64,000 bases of DNA, from the NCBI GenBank assembly GCA_014843695.1, contig CM026397.1, positions 37,421,858 to 37,485,857 of the forward strand, read 5' to 3'. A model generated the notes under the pieces. It was not told where the DNA came from. It saw only the letters and a list, made by a program, of their open reading frames with translations, and did not search any database. The first letter of the stretch is position 1, and every line of letters starts with the position of its first letter. The DNA is from Archivesica marissinica (Eukaryota; Mollusca; Bivalvia; Venerida; Vesicomyidae). The position numbers were made by a program, and so were the translations under genes. Shown in pieces: positions 26,078 to 36,210 of this stretch.

Positions 26078-26988
26078 AACTGTGATGCACGACTCGCAAT
26101 GCAAACTGTGATGCACGACTCGCAATGCAAACTGTGATGCACGACTCGCAATGCAAACAGTGATGCACGACTCGCAATGCAAACTGTGATGCACGACTCG
26201 CAATGCAAACTGTGATGCACGACTCGCAATGCAAACTGTGATGCACGACTCGCAATGCAAACTGTGATGCACGACTCGCGATACAAACTGTGATGCACGA
26301 CTCGCAATGCAAACTGTGATGCACGACTCGCAATGCATACTGTGATGCACGACTCGCAATGCAAACTGTGATGCACGACTCGCAATACAAACTGTGATTC
26401 ACGACTCGCAATACAAACTGTGATGCACGACTCGCGATGCAAACTGTGATGCACGACTCGCAATACAAACTGTGATGCACGACTCGCAATGCAAACTGTG
26501 ATGCACGACTCGCAATGCAAACTGTGATGCACGACTCGCAATGCAAACAGTGATGCACGACTCGCAATGCAAACTGTGATGCACGACTCGCAATGCAAAC
26601 TGTGATGCACGACTCCCAATGCAAACTGTGATGCACGACTCGCAATGCAAACTGTGATGCACGACTCGCGATACAAACTGTGATGCACAACTCGCAATGC
26701 AAACTGTGATGCACGACTCGCAATGCAAACTGTGATGCACGACTCGCAATGCAAACTGTGATGCACGACTTGCAATGCAAACTGTGATGCACGACTGGCA
26801 ATACAAACTGTGATGCACGACTCGCAATGCAAACTGTGATGCACGACTTGCAATGCAAACTGTGATGCACGACTTGCAATACAAACTGTGATGCACGACT
26901 CGCAATACAAACTGTGATGCACGACTCGCAATGCAAACTGTGATGCATGACTCGCAATGCAAACTGTGATGCACGACTCGCAATACAA
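26078..26988 (+). repeat. 26-bp array
   Basis: About 35 units of AACTGTGATGCACGACTCGC plus AATGCA. It begins right at the gap edge, so the full length is unknown. Frames through it are artefacts. Confidence 0.96.
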
Positions 26989-27013
26989 CTGCATCGCAAT
27001 ATGCATATTTCAG

Positions 27014-27101
27014 TGGACATTTAGTTTCAGCTTCAGATGAGAATATTATTATGTATAATTTGGATGGCTTGCATAATACAGGAAATATTGATCAGTATTA
27101 A
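27014..27101 (+). CDS. Possible WD40-repeat exon fragment
   Basis: After ATATTTCAG, a possible acceptor, the frame reads GHLVSASDENIIMYNLDG and then LHNTGNIDQY with a stop at 27099-27101. GH-x-V-S-A-S-x-D-x-x-I-x-x-(Y/W)-(N/D)-L fits one WD40 blade. It directly follows the 26-bp array. With 28 codons it may be a terminal exon, a decayed pseudo-exon or chance. Confidence 0.3.
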
Positions 27102-27436
27102 ATACTACCATCCATACTCGCCTATAAGACGCCTCAAAGTGTCCCGTCTTATAAGCGAGTGTTAAGAAAAAATTAATATTTTTATTTTTTAAATGTGTTA
27201 AATGTAATCCATAATTATGTTTTAGAAAAGTACACAGACACTGAAAATTTCTTCAACTTGCACCGGCTAAATATGCAATTCATACTTGTGTCTGGTGTCC
27301 ATTTTATCAACCCGTCTTATATATGTGAGTGCCTGTCAGAATTGTGTCAGAACAATATAATTAATCTAATGAAATTGCAGGCCATATTTGACTATTATTT
27401 TCGCCGCTAGCGTGCAAAGAGTTAATAGTGGCAGTA
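27102..27436. other. AT-rich unique stretch, no gene seen
   Basis: It contains ACGCCTCAAAGTGTCCCGTC and AT-rich sequence. I see no exon with a recognisable product. Confidence 0.5.
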
Positions 27437-27648
27437 TTGATAGTGTAGTGGTGGTGCATCCCTTCAGGTGCGAGAAGCTCGGGGTTGGAGACCAGCTGTA
27501 GCCGTTATGATTGTGCAATGAATTTAAATTCCACGTTGCCTCTTCACCTCTCCATCATGGATTCCAGGAATGAGGAATCGACAGCGAGTAAACTAATGTT
27601 GCAAGAACTTGCTTCGCAATCTATTTAATATAAATTAAATTTGTATAA
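27437..27648 (+). mobile_element. SINE-B copy (plus strand)
   Basis: The decayed tRNA-like head (TAGTGTAGTGGTGGTGCATC) is followed by GTAGCCGTTATGATTGTGC, AAATTCCACGTTGCCTCTTC and a tail AACTTGCTTCGCAATC...AAATTTGTAT. The body matches the copies at 30175, 34670 and 61268. Confidence 0.78.
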
Positions 27649-28050
27649 TCTAAACAGTTAATAAAATAATTACGCGCATTGCCTTCTTGGTTATTTTCTA
27701 ACACAAATGACTACATATCGCCGTGACATCATATCTTCACAGATGGTATGATAAACTTCAGGTCATGAATATTCGGAAATCTTTCCATGCTCAAACTTCT
27801 GTATTATATAGAATATTACGTATAAACTTTATTTATTTTACAATGATCGCAAAACAAGTGTTAACAACTAAACTGAATTAATCACACTCGGATGAAAGCG
27901 TATATGTGGTCAATCATTTGGGAGGACACAAGAAACCCGCAGAAAACCCACATGTCTGATCAGGCGACCACAGTACCATCTCACATACCACCCGGTCCCA
28001 GGAGATAGACAGATAACACAATTAAGCTCAGCTCAACATTTATATATGTG
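27649..28050. other. No gene seen; possible decayed dispersed repeat
   Basis: This is AT-rich sequence. 27925-28015 holds GGAGGACACAAGAAACCCGC and AGAAAACCCACATGTCTG, a motif style seen in dispersed invertebrate repeats, but I cannot define an element. Confidence 0.4.
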
Positions 28051-28054
28051 TGTA

Positions 28055-28200
28055 TCATTTTGTATGTATTTTCTATTAATGTCAATCCCCTTGCAGGCAC
28101 TTAGAGTCTTAGACATGTTTCCGGGGCAGGCGTAGCTGACCTAAGCGGTTAACCATTACTAAGTAATGTGTAATGTACAATGTGTCATTCCAGTAAATAA
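28055..28200 (-). mobile_element. SINE-C fragment, head missing
   Basis: CCCCTTGCAGGCACTTAGAG to GACCTAAGCGGTTAACCATT matches the body of the SINE-C copy at 28480-28702. The tRNA-like head is absent. Confidence 0.55.
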
Positions 28201-28295
28201 TCTGTAAATTATGCTACTGCTATGATGTTCCAATTTTATTTACATTTTTATGGGAAGTTAAGATTTAGACTGAGGCTCTTGTGTCCCATATTTGT

Positions 28296-28490
28296 TTATA
28301 TTCCAGACTTTCCAGTGGAGGTCTAATCTGGATTTCAATGAGTCGACCGTGTTTACAGATACTACCATCTCTGGCAGGTCATTCCAGTAGACGTAACAGT
28401 AGAGTACTAGTCCTTTGTTGAGAGTTGTGCTTTATACAATTTTATGGAATTTCCTCTTATTGTCGAGATATGTGAACTCTTGAAATAGTT
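28296..28490 (-). pseudogene. LINE reverse-transcriptase C-terminal fossil (second family)
   Basis: On the minus strand it reads NYFKSSHISTIRGNSIKLYK and AQLSTK, then after a frameshift VYWNDLPEMVVSVNTVDSLK and SRLDLHW. RG-x-S-x-KL-x-K...WN-x-LP-x-x-VV-x-x-x-TV-x-S-x-K-x-RLD-x-HW is a common LINE end. The frame is broken at about 28411, so it is inactive. It is a different LINE from the one at 6236. Confidence 0.8.
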
Positions 28491-28702
28491 TATGTATGTA
28501 TATATGTTCCATTTATGTAAAACCTCTTGCAGGGACCTGGACATGTTTTCCTGTGCAGACTTAAGAAGTGCTGTGGTTAACAAGTACAAAGCAATGTGTT
28601 AGAGGTGTCTTTCTCAAGGACGCTACATACATGCCCTGATCGAGTATCAAACCCTGGACCATTCGATTTTAAATCTGACGCTCTACCACTTGGCCACGGA
28701 CG
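28480..28702 (-). mobile_element. SINE-C with tRNA-like head
   Basis: On the minus strand the head starts GCGTCCGTGGCCAAGTGGTA (A box) and has CCAGGGTTTGATACTCGATC (B-box-like). The body contains GACACCTCTAACACATTGC. Pairing in the arms is poor, so it is a SINE head and not a tRNA gene. Confidence 0.7.
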
Positions 28703-28821
28703 CAACCTATGAGCTACCTTCGAATAATAAGAGTGTTTTATACAGTGTTATACTGAGAGCACTATAAAAATGTGTTATCAAGATAAATTAACATTAAAAG
28801 AATAAGCATCAATTTATTTAC

Positions 28822-29031
28822 CCGAACAAAAACAACAATCGTCTTTTGCATTTTATAAATGTCACCAAACTTAATCTTGTTGCCCATTCCATCATACACA
28901 AAAGTGTCTCTGATTTTTTGAAAGTCTACACTGTAATCTGGTTCCTCAGTTCGTGACATTTTTAGATCGTTAACTTCCTTGACATCTTCATCTTCAGCCG
29001 GTTCTCTCATATCTGCTAGATCTTCCGCCAT
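28822..29031 (-). CDS. PRXL2C: PRXL2C (AAED1)-like peroxiredoxin-like protein, first coding exon
   Basis: This 70-codon exon starts at ATG 29029-29031 in a good context (A at -3, G at +4) and ends at donor GTAAAT right after a complete Arg codon. The N-terminus is acidic (MAEDLADMREPAEDEDVKEV), followed by IRDTFVYDGMGNKIKFGDIY and KMQKTIVVFVR. The pattern V-x-D-x-x-G-x-x-(V/I)-x-F-x-x-(L/I)-(Y/F)...(A/T)-(V/I)-VVFVR is the start of the AhpC/TSA-type domain in PRXL2C/AAED1, where the next exon begins HFLCY. No such exon is seen on the minus strand to the left within the window. The alternative is another PRXL2 family member. Confidence 0.68.
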
Positions 29032-29690
29032 CTTTTGTGCTGTCGAAATTAAATTCACCTGAATAGTATCATAAGCAACTTCTCACATGTACAACACACG
29101 AAATAACATGTCAAATATTACAGGAAGTGACAGGTGTTTCAGGGGAGGTCACTCCGATTGTTATTATTATAAACAACATAATTATCTACAACAGTATATC
29201 TGAATAAAGACTGTTGCGTTCTATTTGTTTGTTAATACGTGTTGCCAAGAATGTCCATTGTACTACATTAACTGAGAAATAAACGTTTGGCTGTATTAAT
29301 TAGTACCGTTAATTAGAAGATTATCCCCCTTTACTAAGTTTATTTGCTTACCTTAGTAACATTGTTACTAACCAGGGCGAGTTCGACCCGCTCCAGTGTT
29401 TTAAAGTATGTCGTTGTCAGGTGCAAAATTGAACGAAACGTGGCTACCGGTATCTATTTTTTTCTAAGATGATCAAAAACTGTTTGCGATTTGAATGCGT
29501 GATTAACAATAATTGACTGTTTATAGAATGTAGGCCCTACATTACACAAAGAGTGGTGGAACCTATGCTTTTTCCATCCGTATTTAAAATATTTAAATAG
29601 TTTTAGGCCTAACCTATTGTCACTGACAGAGGTGAAGCATGGTTCAATAGCATGCCATTGTGCGTACCGGTAGCCTAATGCAACTGTCAC
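29032..29690. other. 5' flank of the PRXL2C-like exon; no other gene seen
   Basis: It should hold the 5' UTR and promoter of the minus-strand gene. CTATTCAG at about 29058-29065 (minus strand) could be an acceptor of a 5' UTR intron. I recognise no protein in the open frames here. Confidence 0.4.
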
Positions 29691-29699
29691 CTGACTGGT

Positions 29700-30140
29700 T
29701 CAGTAGCCGAATATAAACAGACAACTTCCACCGAAATGTGCGGTTTATGAGCATTTCAGGCAGGTAGCTATCCGGATTGGGGGGAAAATGTACAAATAAC
29801 CAGAAAAGTTTCTTATGAGTTATAATATTGTTAGTTATTGATGTTACTAACTCAAAATGATATATTCAACATTTACCATTCATAAATTTAAAAAATGCAT
29901 GTAGCCTACGCCGTGCATAGGTGCCCTAAAGTATTCTAGTTCCCCATGGAAACAGGTGTCGTTGCGATAGCTGTATTTAGGCACATGGTTACGTAATGAA
30001 GCTAACATTTTCAACAACAATTTTATGAAAGTTGTGTTCACGACTAGAAAATAATAATATACGACAAGTACATTTAACTTTTTTTATGGCCATGGTATGT
30101 AGGATTTACGTCGAGCATAGGTTCCTCCACTCTAGATGAT
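29700..30140 (+). mobile_element. Fragment of the 1.3-kb TIR element family
   Basis: About 440 bp resemble 50540-50985: both have GTAGCTATCCG, CATAGGTGCCCT, AAGTATTC, GTTGCGATAG, TGATGAAGCTAA-like sequence, AAAATAATAATATAC and GAGCATAGGTTCC in the same order. No terminal repeats are found here, so it is a partial copy. Confidence 0.7.
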
Positions 30141-30174
30141 ACATTGGTGAAACGAATAAAGACATTGTTTTCAT

Positions 30175-30370
30175 TTAGTTTATACAAATTTATTTTAGAT
30201 AGATTGCGCAACAAGTTCTTACAACATTATTTTTTATTGCTCTCGAGACCTCATTCCTGATGGAAGTCCAACGCCATGAGGGAAAGAGAAGAGGCACATT
30301 GGAATATAAGCGTCCTGCCTAAAGGCACACTACCAACGGATACAGCTTGGCGCAAACTCTGAGCCTCATA
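30175..30370 (-). mobile_element. SINE-B copy (minus strand), head decayed
   Basis: TTTAGTTTATACAAATTTAT, GCGCAACAAGTTCTTACAAC, CTCGAGACCTCATTCCTGAT and GGAAAGAGAAGAGGCAC mirror SINE-B in reverse. The short open frame across it is not a gene. Confidence 0.75.
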
Positions 30371-31890
30371 GTTCCCACGGCCTGTGAAAATAGTCAAAAA
30401 CACTGATAAGATCTTATCTTGGCAGCCATTTTGACTGGCAAGTTTTATCAACGGCAATTTCATGATTTTACTAGTAATTCTTTAATTGCAATAACTTTAT
30501 TAATTTTGGTTTCTTAATATAAAATTTGGTATCATTTTAAAGGTATTGAAATGCACTTTTTAAAGATTAATTTATTTATGACAATGATGTATGTGTCACA
30601 AAATGACTCTTGTATTAATGAACACATTATTATAACCCTAAATCGGGGCCTCATTTTCCCATTTTATAGAAGGGGTTTTCCAATAAAGGTAAACACATCT
30701 TCAAAGATCCAGGTATAAGGGGAGGTATAGTGATCTAAGAGGATCCAATCTTCTTGGATGTTATAGGGGAACTATTTAAAGCGTTTCCTGGATAATATCG
30801 GACAGAGATAACATAATAAGGTTTATTTCTGTGTAACCGATTGTAATAAATCCATATACCAGGGCCTCTATAAACTAGTTTATTTTACATATCACCTGAT
30901 AACGGTAGCACAGGGATTTAGTGAATTGTGAGATTAGCATGGGCTGAACAACTATTTAACACAGTAAGAGACCTGACATATGACCATTCACTTCAAACGA
31001 GACAACACGAACTGACCGTGAGTGGAGCAAACGTTGTGAGAATTTGGTCAGAGCGAAATGCGGATTTGATCACCCGCACGCAACATGGAGTGTGAGATGC
31101 TAACAGCTGGGGAACTGCCAATGTGTGGATAGCCGTCAAAGGACGTCACCCACGTAATCGCCAGATGAGCGACGACAGACCCACCAGGCTAAGCAACTAA
31201 CAGTGGAACTGCAGACCGGAACGACCCGGAGTTACCACGTGACCGGACAACCAGGAAACCGGCATAGGAGGTTGGCCCGACACGCTTAAGAGCGAACCAA
31301 CCCAGATATATGTAAAAAACGTTACATCATTGAAATATTCCACGAATGATTAAATCAACAAGTGTCTAACCGGCAAAGAACTAACAACGGAACACGTGAA
31401 CTTTTCAGGCCGCCAAATGACGTTTCAGTCATTACCTCTTGCATCATCATCATTCATTTATATGTAAATAAATTGTAGATATTGTACATTGTCTTAGTAT
31501 TCTACCATAGTGAGTACTCCCCCTTGGATCATCTTGTGTCAGTATGGATTATAAATTATAAGAACAGCTATTTTGAAAGTCTATTTTCACAGTTGAAATA
31601 TTAATATAAAGGAAAATTATTATTTATTCATTATTGATACGAAATTTGTGAAATGATACAAAAAATATGCCATTGTTGATTGGTTAATATTTTGCTCTTC
31701 AGTGTACGTTATTAAGAAACTAGGTCACGAGTTCATTGGAAATAATATACAATTATTCACTTTTCTTCAGGTCACTAGTTCAAACTATTGTATTATATGG
31801 TATGTCGGTTTTGGTGTACTGACGAAGAAGATTCTCGGACACTTTGAAAACATGTTTTGTTGCTTTATAATGTCCTTGCTCGACAAGTAA
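30371..31890. other. Unassigned unique region
   Basis: It is AT-rich, with a GC-richer block at about 30890-31300 (GTGACCGGACAACCAGGAAA and GTTGGCCCGACACGCTTAAG) that may be a decayed element. I recognise no protein. Confidence 0.4.
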
Positions 31891-32012
31891 ATCTAGTTCT
31901 TCCTCCAGTAAATCTAGTTCTTCCTCCAGCCAGTAAATCTAGTTCTTTCTCCAGCAATTTAGAGTGTCCTTGCCCGACAAGTAAATCTAGTTGTTCCTCC
32001 AGCCATTAAATT
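31888..32012 (+). repeat. Short tandem repeat AGTAAATCTAGTTCTTCCTC
   Basis: The motif of about 20 bp occurs four times with spacing changes, with two copies of CCTTGCYCGACAAGTAAATC. Confidence 0.65.
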
Positions 32013-32218
32013 CCCGAATCGATCAGCCATTGTTGTTTGTAGAAACGCAAGCGCAATCCAGCCAAAATCTACCTAGACAAAACTCTCGCGGAACTATTGA
32101 CCCTAAATACAGGAATCAAACTAAATTGTGGAAAACAGGTTGAATAGTCAAAATTACTCACCTCCACTTGGTCAAATTAAAAGAAACATCCAGGATGGGT
32201 GACCGGGGGCCAATATGC

Positions 32219-33489
32219 CTCCACTAAATAACACACAATTTGTGGGTATATTACCTCGCCTCCACTAAATCACAGGGATTCGGCACGTTTGGGGGTACTA
32301 GTATATATTTAAATATATATACTAGTACCCCCAAACGTGCCGAATCCTGTGTGCACTAAATAACACAATTTGGGGGTATATTACCTCGCCTCCACTAAAT
32401 AACACACAATTTGGGGGTATATTACCTCGCCTTTACTAGAAAATACACAATTTGGGGGTATATTACCTCGCCTTTACTAGATAATACACAATTTGGGGGT
32501 ATATTACCTTGCCTCCACTAAATAACACACACTTTGGGGGTATATTACCTCGCCTCCACTAAATAACACACACTTTGGGGGTATATTACCTCGCCTCCAC
32601 TAAATAACACACACTTTGGTGGTATATTACCTCGCCTTTACTAGATAATACACAATTTGGGGGTATATTACCTCGCCTTTACTAGATAATACACAATTTG
32701 GGGGTATATTACCTCGCCTTTACTAGATAATACACAATTTGGGGGTATATTACCTCGCCTTTACTAGATAATACACAATTTGGTGGTATATTACCTCGCC
32801 TTTACTAGATAATACACAATTTGGGGGTATATTACCTCGCCTTTACTAGATAATACACAATTTGGGGGTATATTACCTCGCCTTTACTAAATAATACACA
32901 ATTTGGTGGTATATTACCTCGCCTTTACTAAATAATACACAATTTGGTGGTATATTACCTCGCCTCCACTAAATAACACACAGTTTGAGGTATATTACCT
33001 CGCCTCCACTAAATAATACACACTTTGGGGGTGTATTACCTTGCCTCCACTAAATAATACACACTTTGGGGGTGTATTACCTCGCCTCCACTAAATAACA
33101 CACAATTTTGGGGTATATTACCTCGCCTCCACTAAATAACACACAATTTTGGGGTATATTACCTCGCCTCCACTAAATAACACACAATTTGGGGGTATAT
33201 TACCTCGCCTCCACTAAATAACACACAATTTGGGGGTATATTACCTCGTCTCCACTAAATAACACACAATTTGGGGGTATATTACCTCGCCTCCACTAAA
33301 TAACACACAATTTGGGGGTATATTACCTCGCCTCCACTAAATAACACACAATTTGGGGGTATATTACCTCGCCTCCACTAAATAACACACAATTTGGGGG
33401 TATATTACCTCGTCTCCACTAAATAACACACAATTTGGGGGTATATTACCTCGCCTCCACTAAATAACACACAATTTGGGGGTATATTA
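32219..33489 (+). repeat. 41-bp array
   Basis: About 30 units of TTTGGGGGTATATTACCTCG then CCTCCACTAAATAACACACA. A subfamily has CTTTACTAGATAATACACAA. It is interrupted near the left end by a palindrome (32270-32352). Confidence 0.95.
32270..32352. repeat. Palindrome with about 38-bp arms inside the 41-bp array
   Basis: GGATTCGGCACGTTTGGGGG then TACTAGTATATAT is followed after TTAAAT by its near-perfect reverse complement. The arms share GTTTGGGGGTA with the array unit. Confidence 0.85.
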
Positions 33490-33988
33490 TTATTCTGATA
33501 TTTTGAAAATGAACACAGTCCAAAAGGAAATCAGACTCGTGTCAATAATATATGCTTGGCAATGTAATTCCAGAAATCACGGAGCTATATAATTTGTCTA
33601 TAGATATAATACATAAAATGATGCTACATACAGATTAATAAAACAAAAGGTTTAGGCCACAAGTTTTGCCAACATTGGTAGACGGCCGCACCAGAGCTAT
33701 ATGTGTATATATAGGTAGTTATTATATGACAAGTAGACAATCAGTTTTATTCATGAATAAGTGATCCCCTTTTCTCCCATTCAAAGAAATAATCCAATGC
33801 TAGTTACGCGTATAAGCATGCATGAATAAATGACTCATGCTGTGCTCATCACGTGCGGTTCACTATAGCCCCACTTCGTGGCTCTTGTTACACCCTCCGG
33901 CATTCTGTTGTATGAGAACTGAAATGCACGTGATAAGAACCACGGCATGTTGGACTAGCTTCGTCGCAGTTTAAAGTCGCACCAACAG
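33490..33988. other. Unique stretch, no gene seen
   Basis: This is AT-rich sequence with no recognisable exon or element. Confidence 0.4.
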
Positions 33989-33989
33989 C

Positions 33990-34128
33990 TTAGGTTATAT
34001 GGTGACTTTCCAACCATTACTGGTGGAGGAAGACCCCGGGTGGCTCTCCGATTAGTATTTCATGCACCAGGGTAGAACCACAGACCTACCACAAGCCAGC
34101 TGGATAGCTTCCTCACATGAAAAGCTAC
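33990..34128 (-). mobile_element. SINE-D body fragment
   Basis: ACTGGTGGAGGAAGACCCCG, GTAGAACCACAGACCTACCA and CAGCTGGATAGCTTCCTCAC match the SINE-D copies at 56150-56412 and 55738. The tRNA-like head is missing. Confidence 0.7.
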
Positions 34129-34180
34129 AAACATAAGTAAGAGTTAGAAACGGGAAGAAGAAATATTGTGTATGTGAATT

Positions 34181-34348
34181 GACCTGTCCATTATAGGGTT
34201 CTATGACCTGTCCGTTATAGGGTTCTATGACCTGTCCGTTATAGGGTTCTATGACCTGTCCGTTATAGGGTTCTATGACCTGTCCGTTATAGGGTTCTAT
34301 GACCTGTCCGTTATAGGGTTCTATGACCTGTCCGTTATAGGGTTCTAT
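34181..34348 (+). repeat. 24-bp array, seven units
   Basis: Exactly seven units of GACCTGTCCGTTATAGGGTT plus CTAT. It is inserted in a longer duplicated segment: CATGGTCGTATGTTA at about 34363 recurs as CATGGTCGGATGTTA at about 34515. Confidence 0.95.
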
Positions 34349-34669
34349 GGAGATTCATAATGCATGGTCGTATGTTAAAAACAAGCAACGGTTGAGACTG
34401 AACTACGGAAAATTTCGTTCCCTCGCTTGAAACAGGAATAAGGAAAATTGTGTGTGCAAATGTGACATGTGTTATAAGGATCTAGGATCCTGGTTATATG
34501 AACATTCATACGGCATGGTCGGATGTTATGATAAAGCAACGATTGAGGCCGAGCTATGGTTCGCTAAAACAGTTGTCCATACTCCTGCAGTGTAGCAATA
34601 CCAAGCAATAACTATAAATGCACCTCAACAGCCAAATGGGCACTGTCAGCTACCCCCCACCCCACCCCG

Positions 34670-34728
34670 GGCATCTAGCCGTTATGATTGTGCCCTTTAG
34701 GCAAGGCAATTAAATTCCACATTGCAAA
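34670..34728 (+). mobile_element. SINE-B fragment
   Basis: TAGCCGTTATGATTGTGCCC then AAATTCCACATTGC is the SINE-B middle. Confidence 0.65.
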
Positions 34729-34819
34729 CTAACAAACAAACTACAAACGTAAACATATAGAAGAACAAGAAACGCAATATAAGATGTACACAATTTTAAT
34801 GGCTAATACAAATTATGAT

Positions 34820-34972
34820 AAAGTCTACATCCGTTATATCAAAGTCTACATCCGTTATATCAAAGTCTACATCCGTTATATCAAAGTCTACATCCGTTAT
34901 ATCAAAGTCTACATCCGTTATATCAAAGTCTACATCCGTTATATCAAAGTCTACATCCGTTATATCAAAGTC
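34820..34972 (+). repeat. 21-bp array, seven units
   Basis: Seven perfect units of AAAGTCTACATCCGTTATAT plus C. They are stop-free in several frames because the period is a multiple of three. It is unrelated to the large 21-bp satellite. Confidence 0.95.
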
Positions 34973-35480
34973 GGTTATCCCTTTACTCAACGAAAGTTGT
35001 ATTTATGTTATGAAGTCAGTCCAGAGAAAATGTGGTTTCCCTAATCCAACACTTAAGATTGCAGAAACCTGCATGTAAATACATTCTGGGCCAAGATTAG
35101 ATTTCTTTGCGTGAATCAATGCCTGAAATTAGTAATGAAAAAGTAAAAGTAATGACTTTTGACCAACGGATTATGTTTCAAAAAGCAGTAACAATGCACA
35201 AAATTTTGACGCCCAGATATTTAAATATGTTCAAGACAAAATGTAAATTATGGATACAACAACTTTTTAATCGGTAGAACCTAGAAAGTTACATATATAT
35301 GATTGTCAGTTGAGAACTAATTAGGTCACCCTCTATAAATAAAGAAATCTATCATTCAACATTGATATAGGCCTACCAGCTAATTGTGTGACATATATTT
35401 TTGTTGGAAAATGCATATATTATGAAAAGCATATTTACCACAATTATGGAAATGAATTATAGGCAAAAACTTTAAATTTA

Positions 35481-35886
35481 CCCGATCAAAGGTGTGCCGA
35501 TCGAAGGAGTACCAATCGATGATGTACCGATCGATGATGTGCCGATCGATGGTGTACCAATCAAATGTGTACCGATCGAAGGTGTGCCGATTGAAGGTGT
35601 GCCGATTGAAGATGTACCGATCGAAGGTGTACCAATCAAAGATGTACCGATCGAAGGTGTTCCGATCGAAGGTGTGCCAATTGAAAGTGTACCAATTGAA
35701 GGTACCGATCGAAGGTGTACCGATCGAAGATGTACCGATCGAAGGTGTACCCATCGAAGGTGTGCCGATCGAAGATATACCAATCGAAGGTGTACCGATT
35801 GAAAGTGTACCGATCGAAGGTGTACCGATTGAAAGTGTACCGATTGAAAGTGTACCGATCGAAGGTGTACTGATCAAAGATGTGCA
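35481..35886 (+). repeat. 15-bp array
   Basis: About 26 units of TGTACCGATCGAAGG with variants (GTGCC, GATTGAAAG). The period is a multiple of three, so frames are open on both strands, for example VPIEG. I see no coding evidence. Confidence 0.93.
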
Positions 35887-36061
35887 GGTACACATTTATC
35901 GGCAATTAACCAACAATAATAATTATTTTTTAAATCACAGTTTTGTATATAAATGTTATTTTTGTGCTACATTTAATAAATGCTAAATATGATATTACAT
36001 TGTTTTTTATCATATCACAAATATAACAGACAATAGCAACGTATTCTAGTATGCATCTCTG

Positions 36062-36210
36062 TATGTAGGTGACCTGTAACTCACTATAAAGTATATATGA
36101 TACGTATTCTGGGATGTATCTATATATGTAGGTGACCTGTAACTCACTATAAAGTATATATGATACGTATTCTGGGATGTATCTATATATGTAGGTGACC
36201 TGTAAGTCAC
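36062..36210 (+). repeat. 63-bp tandem repeat, 2.3 units
   Basis: Units start at 36062, 36125 and 36188 with TATGTAGGTGACCTGTAACT. It abuts the left inverted arm. Confidence 0.85.

Noticed and set aside
28407..28589. Minus-strand 60-codon gene
   Set aside because: It covers part of a frameshifted LINE fossil and a SINE-C tail.
29454..29690. Minus-strand 78-codon frame upstream of the PRXL2C-like exon
   Set aside because: It has no recognisable motif, borders a dispersed repeat, and is short enough to arise by chance in AT-rich DNA.
32219..33489. CRISPR array
   Set aside because: Units are head-to-tail without unique spacers, the context is eukaryotic and there are no cas genes. The same holds for all other arrays here.
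35380..35986. Frames with VPIEG or PSIGT repeats
   Set aside because: A 15-bp array is open in several frames on both strands at once, so this is not evidence for a protein.
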